Assembly: GCA_009809945.1 (NCBI GenBank)
Contig: WTPW01001141.1
Location: forward strand, 15,754-79,753
Length of the DNA: 64,000 nt
Direction of reading: 5' to 3'
Origin: Gigaspora margarita
Lineage: Eukaryota; Glomeromycota; Glomeromycetes; Diversisporales; Gigasporaceae
The notes beneath the pieces were generated by a model. The model was not told where the DNA came from. It searched no databases and worked only from the letters and a program-made list of their open reading frames with translations. A program made the translations under genes and the position numbers. This document shows positions 11,132-21,352 of this stretch, one piece after another (the first letter of the stretch is position 1; every line of letters begins with the position of its first letter).

Positions 11132-12382
11132 TAGTGCTCCGAATCGGGTTGGGTCAACCCAAAAATTTCGGGTCGGGTTAGGGTCTGGTCGGGTTCGGGT
11201 TGGAAAAATCTGACCCAAAAATTTCGGGTCAGGTTCGGGTCAGGTTCGGGTTGAACGTTAACCCGACCTGAACCCGACCCGACCTGACCCGAAAATTATT
11301 CAAATAAGAGATGCTCGAAATAAGCATTTTATGTTTTTTTTAAGGTTCTAATAGCAAATGCATATGTATTTTTAAATAATATTTTCAATAAAACCTCAAA
11401 AGACAGTCAAGTATGCACCAATCGGATTTCTTTTAGCGATCGAGTCATGAAAGATCCTCGATTTTGATTGGTTAACAGTCACTGATCTGCAAATTTTGCC
11501 CGCATATACATAATTGTTTGGCCTTTGATTTTTTCATTACAAAAATTGAAAATTTTGAAAATTAATCCCGCATTATAGAAAAATTAACCCAGAAACAATT
11601 TTCGCTTAATAGGCTCTGAGGTTTCATTAGCAAAATTCTAAGTAATACCAGTTAAATGTTTTTGATCGCTTTTAGTCAATCAAAATCGAGGATCTGCTTG
11701 TTGTGACAGCTACTGTGCACCTGATTATTTATAAATTTTTATATTCTTATGATTTGATCGCTTTGTTACCATTATAATTTTAAATATGTATTTAGATAAT
11801 AATATTTTAAAAAAATTGATAAATTAAAGCAAATCTGAATTGATAAATTTAATAATTATAAGATCAAATGTTTTAAAAGTAGGTAAAGTCTATATAAGCA
11901 TTTTTATTTGTAATCAATGCTGTAAGATTTATAAGAAATGATTATTATTTTAACGAGAAATTACATTCCTTATGATCATATATACATATAATATATATTT
12001 ATTAATTATAAAAAATCTAGCGACTCTACTCGATCCCGTGAATCCTGCAAATCCCGCGTGGATCCCATGCGGGGTTTTTTAAAAAATCAGGATTTGCCCA
12101 TTACTAATTGTGCTTAGATTTGATTAGCCAACTTCAATTATCATCGTTACAGGAATTATTAAACATTTAAGCGCAAAAAGGGCGATTGGATTCATTTTTT
12201 TTAAAAAATTTAATATATTAGCCCTAAAATTTCGGGTCGAGTTCAGGTCGGGTCAGGTCGGGTTGGGTTCAGTTTGGGTTGAAGCTCTAACCCGAAAGTT
12301 TTCAACCTGACCCGACCCGAAGTTTCGGGTTGGGTTCGGGTTGGCTCATAACCTGACCCGACCCTACCTGTTCAGAGCACTA
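11132..12382. mobile_element. 1251-bp hAT-like non-autonomous element (TAGTGCTC ends)
   Basis: Perfect terminal inverted repeats TAGTGCTCYGAA are flanked by an 8-bp direct duplication (CACCAAAT at 11124-11131, TACCAAAT at 12383-12390), the hAT signature. Both subterminal regions are dense arrays of GGGTCGGGTT-type motifs in opposite orientations (11147-11294 and 12230-12370), likely transposase-binding repeats. The AT-rich core has no ORF. It splits the Gypsy-1 N-terminal ORF. Confidence 0.85.
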
Positions 12383-12415
12383 TACCAAATATCTCAAATT
12401 ATACTCAATTTAACT

Positions 12416-12735
12416 GGGTAGCAATCATTTCACTGACAATCACTTCACAGATACTCCATTTCACTGACAAATTATTCACTGACAAGTTCATTTTACCGAC
12501 AGTTTATTTCACTGAAGCTCATTTCACCGACAAAGTAATTCTGGTCATTGTCATTAGGTTTAGGGTAGGGTCAGGTAAAATTAAGGTTAAAGTTAGTGTG
12601 CTTTTTAGAAAAAAACTTGGTCAGTAAAATGAGCTTCGGTGAAATGAACTGTCGGTAAAAAGAACTTGTCAGTGAATAATTTGTCGGTGAAATGGATTGT
12701 CTGTGAAGTGATTTTCGGTGAAATAATACAGACCC
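12416..12735. mobile_element. 320-bp foldback element with ATTTCACYGACA repeats
   Basis: Arms of more than 110 bp are inverted copies built from a repeated ATTTCACTGACA/ATTTCACCGACA motif around a short G/T-rich centre (12555-12600). Ends GGGTAGCAAT and, inverted, GGGTCTGTAT are flanked by an 8-bp near-duplication (ATTTAACT at 12408-12415, ATTTAACC at 12736-12743). Removing it rejoins the Gypsy-1 reading at NLPQF. Superfamily uncertain (hAT or MULE-like). Confidence 0.8.
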
Positions 12736-13048
12736 ATTTAACCTACCTCAGTTTAAAAATACTATATTCAGATTTATTTTTAGCTTTAGATACTCTTTTT
12801 TCCCTGGCAACCTTACTGATATTATTTGTAGTATATCTGTCTTAACTGTATTTACTAGTTGTTTCTTTAAAGACCCCTTTACTTTAAAAGATTCAGATTT
12901 CAACGATGATTGTTTTCACAAGGATTTTGAGGATTATAGTGACTCTTTTCAAAACCTTTTTACTTTAACACTTATTAATACCCCACAACCTAGTCCTATC
13001 TTAGTACCTGCACTTATACCTACCCCTCTTTCTATACCTATCAATGCA

Positions 13049-14122
13049 ATGGCTACTATTCAAAATGTTTATAATTACTTGAGAGAAAATGAAAAAGGAG
13101 GCATGTTATTGAGGGTTGAACCATTTAAAGGAGATGGAACCCAAGACCCACTTACCTGGTTGGAAGACTTTGACAAAGCTACTCAAGCAAATAAATGGAA
13201 TTTGGCTAGAAAAAAAGATATCTTTGCTGCCTTTTTGAGAGATAATGCAGAAGATTGGACCACTACAGTTAATAATTATGCTGATGGAGAAACAAATTGG
13301 AATACTGTAACTACTGCTTTTAAAAACTCATTCTGTACTCAAAGATGGCAAAATAAATGGCTTAGAGACTTGGATACCTTAAAACAAGGCCCAGAAAAAC
13401 CTGTTGATTGCTACAATAGTAGATTTAAAAGATTGGTTAAAAGAGTAGAAGTTAGAGCTGCTCTTCAGAATGCTCAAAAATTATATTATTTCAAAAAGGG
13501 ATTATGACCTGCAACTCTTCCAATTCTTCTTACTCATAACCCAGCTACTTTAAATGCTCTTCTTGAACTTGCTAGGACCTATGAGCAAGGAGCTGACTTT
13601 GCTACCAATGCTAACCCTGGTGTGAATAATCCTAATATTGCTGTCTATGAAAAGGAAATAGAACAACTGACCAAGCAAATGAATTAGATGTCATTGAACT
13701 ATGCATCTATTGTCTCTGCCTTGAGTGCCCAAACTGAGCCACAATATCACCCAAAACAATCTAAACAATTCTACCAGAAGCCAAGGCCTACCAACAATTC
13801 TCACCCAAATGTTATCTGCTATCGATGCAGTGAACAAGGACACTATACAAGAGACTGTATGGTTAACTGTCTTCCAACTAAAGAGCAACATTATCAAATG
13901 AATTCTTGACCTCAGATGAAGCAGAAAATTCATTATGCTGCTATAGAGAAAGAATACTGCTCAGATAAGGATGAGGTCTATATTACTCATGCCTCTCATT
14001 CTAAACCTTATAGTACTAACTGCAAAGTACAAAAAGAAGCCCAAAAGAAGTTAGAATCCCAAAAAGAAATCAAATTGAGAACCAAAACTGTACAGGCCAA
14101 TGACCTGAATTTGAGGACATGA
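13049..14122 (+). pseudogene. Gypsy-1 gag (capsid and nucleocapsid)
   Basis: Gag builds the virus-like particle and binds the element RNA. From the ATG at 13049, residues about 20-150 match the Retrotrans_gag pattern (FKGDGTQDPLTWLEDF, then WNTVTTAFKNSF and LKQGPEKPVDCYNSRFKRL). A zinc knuckle CYRCSEQGHYTRDC (C-x2-C-x4-H-x4-C) lies at about 13819-13860. One frame runs to 14122 but is interrupted by TGA at 13505, TAG at 13685 and TGA at 13907. The TGA codons sit where Arg is likely (KKGL-stop-PATLP). The next coding block is in another frame. Confidence 0.85.
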
Positions 14123-14306
14123 TAGAAGAACCTATTGAAGCTCTTAAACCTACCAAAGCACCTAAAAAGAAAATCCAAAAACTTCTTTCCGTAATTAATC
14201 AATTGGAGCCTTATGACATATCCAAAGATCTTTTAAAAAGACAAGCCCAAGCTACCTATGGACAGCTGCTTCAATACCCTAACCAACATAAAAATCTTAC
14301 CAAACT
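14119..14306 (+). pseudogene. Gypsy-1 gag/protease linker segment
   Basis: A Lys/Pro-rich ORF (PTKAPKKKIQKLL) ends with a stop at 14308-14310 and lies in a frame different from both gag and protease. It is probably a displaced piece of the gag-pol linker. No domain recognised. Confidence 0.4.
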
Positions 14307-14933
14307 ATGAAGAGAGGCAATGCTCCAGTTACTGAAGCCAACCATGTGGAACTAGAACCTAAAAGAAAAACTGTAGCTATGAGATGCCATGTTAATATTA
14401 AAGGACAACCAGTAGTTGCTATACTTGACTCTGGTGCTGCTGTTAGTATCATTACTGCCAGGTTAATGAAGAGATTAGGATTGAAAATTAACCAAGAGTC
14501 CAAGACTATTGTAGTAACTGCTAATAGACAAAAAGAAAAAGCATTAGGATCCATTAATGATGTAAAGATTACCCTCCAAAATATTGCAATCCCTATTAAT
14601 TTGCAAGTAATTGAATCAAAGGATGAAACCCTCTTGTTGGGAACTGATTGGTTCAACAAGTCCAGAGCCAACCTTGATTTTGATAACCATACCTTAAAGA
14701 TTTGCTACTTAGAAAAAAGAGCTACTATTTATACTACTCATGTAAGTGGTGAACCTGTATTTAAAGAATTTGAAGAATTCACTGATGAGGATGAATGGAT
14801 CGATGAAATTGAACAAGATAAAATGGAAACTTACTATACTGAGAAGGAGACCAAGAAGAAGAAAACCTGTTCTTTAACCCATGGACAGAAGTTATCTTTG
14901 AAAAGAACCCAGCTGCCTATGTTGCTTTTATAG
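14307..14933 (+). pseudogene. Gypsy-1 aspartic protease
   Basis: This retroviral-type aspartic protease would cleave the Gag-Pol precursor. The catalytic motif AILDSGAAVSIIT lies at about residues 42-54 and the partner flap/strand motif LLLGTDW at about 109-115, as in Ty3/Gypsy proteases. A C-terminal acidic linker follows. The ORF drifts out of frame at about 14880-14933, and the reverse transcriptase continues in a different frame from about 14880, so a frameshift, natural or by decay, separates PR and RT. Confidence 0.85.
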
Positions 14934-17398
14934 CTGAAGTTAATGTCCAAACCTCCACCATGCAAATTAATACTGCTCTTACTAATTCTGAAAAGAAGAT
15001 TGCAGAAAGGATTCTTCTTAACAACAGCCACATTTTTGCAGAAAATATTTCTGAAGAAGGACAAACCTTAGAACTTGGACAAACCAGTGAAGTTTGCCAT
15101 AAAATCTATACACCAAAGGCCCATCCAATTAAACAACGAGCATATAGAGCCTCCCCAGATGACTGAGAATTTCTTAAAAATGAAATAGAGGAAATGGAAA
15201 AAAGAGGAATCATTAGAGAATCCTGTAGCACATGGTCTTCTTCTGTAGTTATTGTACCTAAAAAGAATGGAAAGAAGAGACTTTGCATTGACTATCGCAA
15301 GTTGAATGCAGTCACAGAAAAAGATGTCTACCCTTTGCCTGACATCAATGAAATCCTATCCATTTTTGAAGGAGCCCAATGGTTCACTAGTTTAGATCTG
15401 GCCAGTGGATATTGGCAAGTTGCTGTAAATTAGAAAGATAAAAAGAAAACTGCTTTCATCACTAGGCAAGGGATGTATGAGTTCAATGTGATGCCCTTTG
15501 GACTATGCAATGCCCCTGCCACCTTTCAAAGATTAATGGACAAGATCCTTCGCCCATTTATCAACAGGTTTGTACATATCTGCAGATTTTTGGAATTTAC
15601 TATTAAAAATTCTAAAAATCTTTAACAGCGAATAACTTTTGTTCTACTGGTTCGTTTTTGTTGAAACAACTACCAAAATGTTCACATCGATGAGACGATT
15701 CTAATGAAACCAAAATCGTTAAATTCCAATCACTGGTTCCAGAGATCGTTAACGATTTGTATCACTTCAGATATTTAAGGATTGAAAAAACCAATTCTTA
15801 ATTACCGAAGTGATACAACTCGTTAATGATCTCTGGATCCAGTGATTGGATTTTAGTAATTTTAGGTTCATTAGAATCGACTCATCGATCTGATCATTTT
15901 GGTAGTTGTTTCATTAAAAACGAACCAATGGAACAAAAGTTATTCGCTGTTAAAGATTTTTGGAATTTTTAATAGTAAATTCCAAAAAGCCGGGATATAA
16001 GTAGTGTATCTGGATGATATCACTATTTATTCTAGAACAATTGAAGAACATTGTCAACACCTTCAAACTGTATTTAATACCCTAGAAGAAGCTAACCTAA
16101 AGTTGAACACAGAAAAGTGTTTCTTCTTTTTAAATGAAATTAAATTTTTAGGACATATTGTAGGAAAAGATGGAGTAAAACCTGATGAAGAAAAGATTGC
16201 TAAAGTGAAAAACTTTCCCACACCTACCACTGTTAGACAAATTAGAGGATTCCTAGGACTTGCTTCTTATTACAGGAAGTTTATCAAAGAATTTTCCAAG
16301 ATTGCCAAACCTCTTAATCTCTTATTACAAAAGGACCAACCCTATCATTGGGGTGATGAACAAGAAAAAGCTTTTCAAACCTTGAAGGACCATCTTGTCT
16401 CTGCACCAATTCTACAATATCCTGACTTTAACCAACCCTTCTATGTGCATACTGATGCTTCACAATCTGGTCTAGGAGCTGTACTAGATCAAATTGATGA
16501 AAATAAAAGAGAACATGTCATCGTATATGCTAGCAGAAACCTATCAAAAGCTAAACAAAATTACTCTGCTACAGAATTAGAATGCTTAGCTGTAGTGTGG
16601 GCCATTGAACACTTCTATCAATATCTAGGATGAAACTACTTCCACCTCATTACTGATCATGCAGCCTTAAAATGGCTTAGGACTACCAAGCTAGTTGGAA
16701 ATAGAGCCAGATGGATTATGCATCTAGAACCATATAATTTTACTATAATCCATAGAGCAGGAAGAAAACATAACAATACAGATTCTCTATCAAGGATGTA
16801 TGAACCAGAGGAATTGTCAGAAGAAGAGCAAGAAGTAAACATGTTTGACCTCCCTACAAAGCAAGAAGCTTTTGATGCATTTCTTGCTAGAAAACCAATT
16901 ACTATTCCAATAGATGAGGATGAAGAAGAAGTCATCTATCTTGGGGATATTGAAGAGCTTGATGAAGATGAAGTCTATCCTACTCTTGAAGACTTCTATC
17001 TAAGCGATCTTTGGGATGATTTTGAATCTCTCCCAAAAGCAGAAGAATATCCAATGACCTATGCTCTAACCTATGAGGAGGAAGAACTTCTCTGGAGATG
17101 TGAAGTTTTTGAGTCAGATGTTATTACTTTCTTCAACCAACAAAGTAATCTAAATTTCAACCAGATGATGAAAACTCTTATAGCAGATTATACTAGTGAA
17201 TTTGAAAAACATGAAGGAGCTAGAAAATGGAGACTGGAATATGATCAAGAAAAGAAACAGAATGGAATAGAACCTGAGGAACAAGAACCTGAAACTCTAA
17301 AAGGTGCTCAAACAGTACAGAATCTAGCAATTGTTAAATGGACCCTACATGACGACCTATCTCCAACCCTCCTTGATAGCATTCGACAACATGAATAA
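14880..17398 (+). pseudogene. Gypsy-1 reverse transcriptase and RNase H, split by a foldback
   Basis: RT copies element RNA to DNA and RNase H removes the RNA. RT blocks: CIDYRKLNAV (about 15283), FTSLDLASGYWQV (about 15382), [12 protein letters not shown] (about 15490) and the active site VYLDD (about 16005). A 426-bp foldback (15575-16000) separates the palm block from YLDD. FLGLASYYRKF (about 16252) and the RNase H start FYVHTDAS (about 16440), with ELECLAVVWAIEHF (about 16578), follow. Stops at 15165 (TGA), 15431 (TAG) and 16631 (TGA) break one common frame; the first and third fit Arg codons. After RNase H an acidic linker of about 220 residues runs to TAA at 17396-17398. Confidence 0.9.
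15575..16000. mobile_element. 426-bp foldback inserted in the RT active-site region
   Basis: The arms TTTTTGGAATTTACTATTAA and its inverse, about 190 bp each, meet near 15785. A GTA lies at both junctions (15572-15574 and 16001-16003). Deleting the insert plus one GTA (429 bp, a multiple of three) returns uninterrupted RT coding across FVVYLDD, so the boundaries are well defined. Each arm carries a CGATGAGACGATTCTAATGA-like module shared with the 743-bp elements. It is non-coding, and no 8-bp duplication is present. Confidence 0.85.
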
Positions 17399-18041
17399 AT
17401 GACCTTCTTCTCTGAAGGAATACAATATGATAACCAATTTTGTACCTGGTATTATATTGAACATATTAGCAAAAGATTTCATACAAAAAACAAAGGAAAA
17501 GGTCTTACTAAAGATAGAAAGGTCCCTGTGCCCAATGTTGGTGTAGAAATAAACTGTATAGCCCCTGTGATGAATGTCCTACTTGCTATATTGAACTTCG
17601 ACTCTGGGTATCAATTAAATGATACCCTATTGAGTAAATAGAACAATGCTATTAGAGTACACCTGATAGTTATGAAGGTGATGAAATTCCAAACTTACCT
17701 GAACCCTACCCCTATGATCCACTACTCTTGGAACCTCTGTTTGGACAACAATTTGACCCTGTAGTTATTTAACAAAATATTACCAATATTCAAATCAATT
17801 ACCAAATTATTCAACCCGCTTATATTTTAATAGACATACCTTGGTGGTTACCTTTATTAGAAACCCCCTCTCCTCAACTTTTAAATGAACATAACAATTT
17901 TCCTCTAATTACCTTTGTAATTCTGTTTGGTGGACTACACCTAACTCTACCTTTTATTCTTAGATCATAATTTTTTTTTGAAACCTGACAATAAGCTTAA
18001 TCTAGTCTAGGTAGTCAGTATCCTAGCACCCTATTTTCAAA
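17399..18041 (+). pseudogene. Gypsy-1 RNase H-integrase linker
   Basis: An 80-codon ORF (17399-17641) follows in the same frame as RT/RNase H and contains no motif I recognise; it is followed by broken coding-like sequence rich in Pro and aromatic residues up to about 17960. It is most simply a long linker of the Pol polyprotein that has decayed. Confidence 0.4.
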
Positions 18042-19240
18042 ATGGACCCTGAACATTATCAAAACATAAAAATATTTTTAGAAACTGCTACCTATCCCTC
18101 CCAATTTAAAAAAACCCAAAAAGAACAATTACAAAGAAAAAGTCAATATTTTTGTATTAAAAATAACCAACTTTACAAAAAAAAACAAAAACAAAACCAA
18201 GACCTACTAAAAGTAATTCAAAAACATGAGGTTGAAGCTGTATTGTACCTCATACACAACCATCCTCTTGTAGCACATTTTGGAACTGACAAAATGTTTG
18301 ACAAAATCAAAAGTCGATACTATTGATCTCAAATGTATGAACATATTCGAAACTATATAAAGACTTGTGATAGTTGTCAGAAAAGAGAAAAATATTGACA
18401 ATATGGCCCTCTTCACCCTATCAAGTAGAAGCACCCTTTGACAAAATTGGAATTGATTTCATTGGACCTCTCCCTTCTACTGCCCAAGAAATAAATATAT
18501 AATCATTGCTATAGATTATATGACCAAATACCCTGAAGCTAAAGCAGTACCAAATGCTACTGCTCAACAAACTGCTGATTTATCTATGAAGACATCATTT
18601 GTAGACATGGATGCCCTAATTTTATACTTTCTGATCATGGAACACATTTTAATAATTTGCTCATTGAAGGCTTAATGCAGAAATTCCAAATTAAACACTT
18701 GCTAACTACTCCCTATCATCCTTAGCTAAATTAGCTAATGACAATACAGAATGAGATAAATTGATACCTTCTGTCCTGTTCTCTTATAGAAGTTCTAACA
18801 TGAAACTACCAAGTTCACACCCTTCTTATTTGCCTATTGCAGAGAGCCAAAATTGCCTATCTTTGGATTACAAGAAATTTCAGAAGAAAATCTTTTAACA
18901 AAATTATAGAAAATTTACCTGCCAATCAGGCCCAAGCAAAGAAAAATGTTAAGAAATCTCAACAATGTCAAAAGTTCTACTAGGATAGAAAGCTCAAGAA
19001 AGTTAAACGCCTATTTGGAAAAAAAGATCAAGTACTATGTTATGATGCTGCAAGAGATAAATATTTCATAGACAAATTATTACCAAAATGGAAAGGTCCC
19101 TATTTCATTCATAGTAAAGTGGCACAAGATGTTTACAAACTTCGTACCATGGATGGACAGATCTTAGAAACCCCAATCAATGCCTATTTACTAAAAAAGT
19201 ACTATACTCGTCAAACATGGGACCCCATGATTATTATATA
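18042..19240 (+). pseudogene. Gypsy-1 integrase
   Basis: Integrase inserts the element DNA. The H2C2 zinc-binding N-domain lies at about 18240-18380 (HNHPLVAHFG... then CDSCQKR). The first catalytic Asp is in IGIDFIGPL (about 18450) and the second in ILSDHGTHF (about 18625). The region expected to hold the catalytic Glu (about 18715-18770) is scrambled, with several stops, so no Glu can be assigned. A GPY/F-like C-terminal block (LLPKWKGPYF) lies at about 19077-19106. TGA at 18324-18326 replaces a probable Trp in the zinc domain. The final frame ends in TAG at about 19240. Confidence 0.85.
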
Positions 19241-19615
19241 GAACATTTCTTTTTTTTTATTTTTCTATTTTTATTTTTATTTCTTTTTACTATATTTAGC
19301 AATTTTAAAAAGATATTAGAGTTAGTTATGCAGGAGTTATCTGAGACAGAGCCAGCCAATGTTATTGTAGAACCTCCTCCCTATCATCGAAGGGATCAAA
19401 CTAAAAAGAAGGAGAACTTCTAGAAACCAAGCCTAAAACTTTAGCACAACGTACAGTTTTGGCTAATCTCCTAACTAAGCATTATGAAATAGCTTCTACT
19501 TGAACCTACAAGATCTTTTCACCATATGGTATAGAAGCTATTTATCAAACCAAATTCTTAAATTTGTCCAATATTAAGAATCTCCATACATCAGACCTTG
19601 TCTTCTTATTCTAAG
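19217..19615 (+). pseudogene. Accessory ORF after Gypsy-1 integrase
   Basis: The ATG at 19217 overlaps the integrase end by about 24 nt in another frame. It encodes a very hydrophobic Phe/Leu stretch (residues about 11-28), probably membrane-compatible, then a polar region (EPPPYHRRDQ). With a frame change near 19408, another protein-like segment (LAQRTVLANLLTKHYEIAST) continues to about 19610, with TGA at 19501. The position matches that of env-like or antisense accessory ORFs in some Gypsy elements, but there is no similarity to an envelope protein that I can see. The hydrophobic stretch could simply reflect T-rich DNA. Confidence 0.35.
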
Positions 19616-19970
19616 TTCTCATGAAATTCAAAAATAAGCCCAGGAGAATGTTGACCTATGAAAATACACAAAAACGGGCATAACTCTTGATCCAATAATT
19701 GGAATTTGATAGAGCAACTACCATTCGACTCAGCTCGACGAGACGGTTCGAATGAGCTATAGATCATTCCTGTACGACAACTGGTTACCAAGTTCGGAAC
19801 CAATGAACAATCAAGTATAGGATCTACAATTTGATTGGCTAGGCGATCTACCGCGCGCAAAAGTGCATATATGGCATTTATAAAACATGTCATATTTATA
19901 GTATATATACTCTATATTTTATTTATAACACATATGTCATTTATTTCATATATTATATTTAGAAGAGTGA
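19616..19970. other. Gypsy-1 3' untranslated region
   Basis: No ORF. At 19670-19810 it carries a diverged copy of the shared module (CTCGACGAGACGGTTCGAAT) preceded by ATAACTCTTGATCCAATAAT, resembling one arm of the foldbacks at 5.2 and 15.6 kb. Then AT-rich sequence leads up to the miniature element. Confidence 0.5.
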
Positions 19971-20112
19971 CAAAAATCAGGTGATTTTTTAGGGGGGGGA
20001 GGGGGTAAAAAAAGTTGAAATTACATATAAGAACCTGACTATATATATATTAAAGAAGAGGGAGGGGGTAGACCTCTGATAAAAAATAATCAGGTGATTA
20101 ATGACACGGCCC
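19971..20112. mobile_element. About 142-bp MITE, copy 2
   Basis: Clear relative of 2211-2361: both contain GTGACAAAAATCAGGTGATT near the start and ATAATCAGGTGATTAATGAC near the end, with a purine-rich GGGGG tract between. It sits just upstream of the Gypsy-1 3' LTR and may have displaced the polypurine tract. Confidence 0.75.
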
Positions 20113-20140
20113 TTATATTATTTATACTATTTATTGCACA

Positions 20141-20474
20141 TGTAATAGATATAGCCCGTTACATTTGTGAAAAACAAAAATGTATAAAAGCAGCCGATAT
20201 GGACCCCAAGTTCAACATCGAGTCTTCATACTCTTTCACTAATAAATACATTTATTTATTATTTAAATTAAACAGTTACTAGTATCTTCATATACTTTTA
20301 ATTGTTGCCTCTTTCATAATTGCAAATTACCATAAATCTTCTTTGTTAAGTTTTCTTGAAAAATGCCTTTCGACTTAGTTAAATCACAGTAACAAGTGAG
20401 GTTATACAAAGTGATCACTGTCTAAGGTCGCTCTAGTTACCTACTATTTTAAAAGAAGTAGATATAGGATAACA
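20141..20474 (+). repeat. Gypsy-1 3' LTR (334 bp)
   Basis: Same orientation as 9966-10290 and nearly identical, with TG...CA ends and a matching TATAAAAG box. It has 9 bp (ATAGATATA) absent from the 5' copy, plus scattered substitutions that are mostly transitions. Together the LTRs bound a roughly 10.5-kb element including nested insertions. Confidence 0.85.
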
Positions 20475-20585
20475 CTATAAAGACACCATACAAAAGCTAT
20501 AAAGATACTATACAAATAGTATAAAGACACTAAACAAAAATTGTAATGATACTATACAAATGCTATAAAGATATTGTATTAGAAT
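20475..20585. repeat. Short degenerate minisatellite next to the 3' LTR
   Basis: Five imperfect units of about 22-25 bp of the form CTATAAAGAYACYATACAAA. Non-coding. It follows the LTR end directly, so one unit could be the insertion target. Confidence 0.7.
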
Positions 20586-20889
20586 GCTAAACAATCTATA
20601 TGAGGTCTTATTTAAAAATTGCTAATGCAGGCCCTATTTTTAAAAAATGTTATATTTGAAAAGTAGATATTGAATAAAAAGATTAGATTTGAAAACAGCT
20701 AATGTCTAAAAGGCTATATTTAAAATAATGCTAATAGGCTAAGTTTTTATAAATGTAGGATTAAAATATGCTAGTGAAAATATAAAGTAATAGATAATAG
20801 ATTTGTTTTTTTTTAGAAAAGTTAGATTAGGGGTTTTTTTGTTTTTTTTTTTAGAGAATATAGATCAGTTTTTTTAATTTTAAATTTAA
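20586..20889. other. AT-rich non-coding stretch
   Basis: No ORF or strong repeat. T-rich tracts at about 20810-20880 and TTAGAGAATATAGATCAG at 20851, repeated near 21311, suggest that the flanks of the following TTAA element are related. Confidence 0.4.
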
Positions 20890-21232
20890 TTGACAATTCA
20901 TGATAGAAGGAGAATTTTAACTAGGGAAGATTTTTATAATAAAACATAGCAAAATATATTAATACAGGAATCGTGATTCCTATAGTTTTCTAAAATTTTT
21001 TGAATTTAATTGCTTGTAACTTATTATTTACCAAACTAATTTTACTATCTAGCTATTATTAGAATCACAAAAACTAGCTCTACAACTTTTATTAGAAGCC
21101 TACAAGATGTTAACTTAATAAAAAATCAATTTTACATGGTCAGGAATGCTGATTTTTAGATTTTATATGTAATTTAAATTAAGTGTTATATATTTTATTA
21201 ATTCAAATTCTCCTTCTTTCACAAATTGTCAA
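20890..21232 (+). mobile_element. 343-bp TTAA-flanked MITE, copy 1
   Basis: The ends TTGACAATTCATGATAGAAG and, inverted, TTGACAATTTGTGAAAGAAG are flanked by TTAA (20886-20889 and 21233-21236). Exactly the same length as, and inverted relative to, the copy at 23156-23498. TTAA duplication is the hallmark of piggyBac-type transposition, though the ends do not resemble canonical piggyBac termini. No ORF. Confidence 0.85.
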
Positions 21233-21352
21233 TTAAATTTAATTTTATTATTTTTTTTTTATTTATTTTTTTTTTTAGTAAATATAGGTTTAATTTTATT
21301 ATTTGTTTTTTTAGAGAATGTAGATCAGATTTTTTATGTGTTTTTTTTTGTA

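Larger units (their letters stand above)
10914..13048 (+). pseudogene. Gypsy-1 N-terminal gag-like ORF, split by two insertions
   Basis: Translation from the ATG at 10914 gives a region with a CEICYP (CxxC) motif followed by an aromatic-rich stretch ending at 11131. The frame is cut there by a 1251-bp hAT-like element and again at 12416-12735 by a foldback element. Coding-like sequence resumes at about 12744 (NLPQFKN) and runs towards the gag ATG at 13049. Gypsy-2 has a comparable ORF with CSICFL at about 33411, so this looks like a conserved pre-gag domain of the lineage rather than noise. Function unknown; possibly zinc-binding. Confidence 0.5.

Noticed and set aside
11147..12370. GGGTCGGGTT arrays as telomeric or subtelomeric repeats
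   Set aside because: They lie inside an element with perfect inverted ends and an 8-bp duplication and face each other in opposite orientation.
4371..18326. TGA as a reassigned Trp codon
   Set aside because: The intact hydrolase uses TGG for Trp and needs no TGA read-through; several TGA positions fit Arg better than Trp, which reassignment would not explain.
19217..19423. Envelope gene of an errantivirus-like element
   Set aside because: Only a T-rich hydrophobic stretch supports it; no signal peptide plus ectodomain plus anchor layout is visible.
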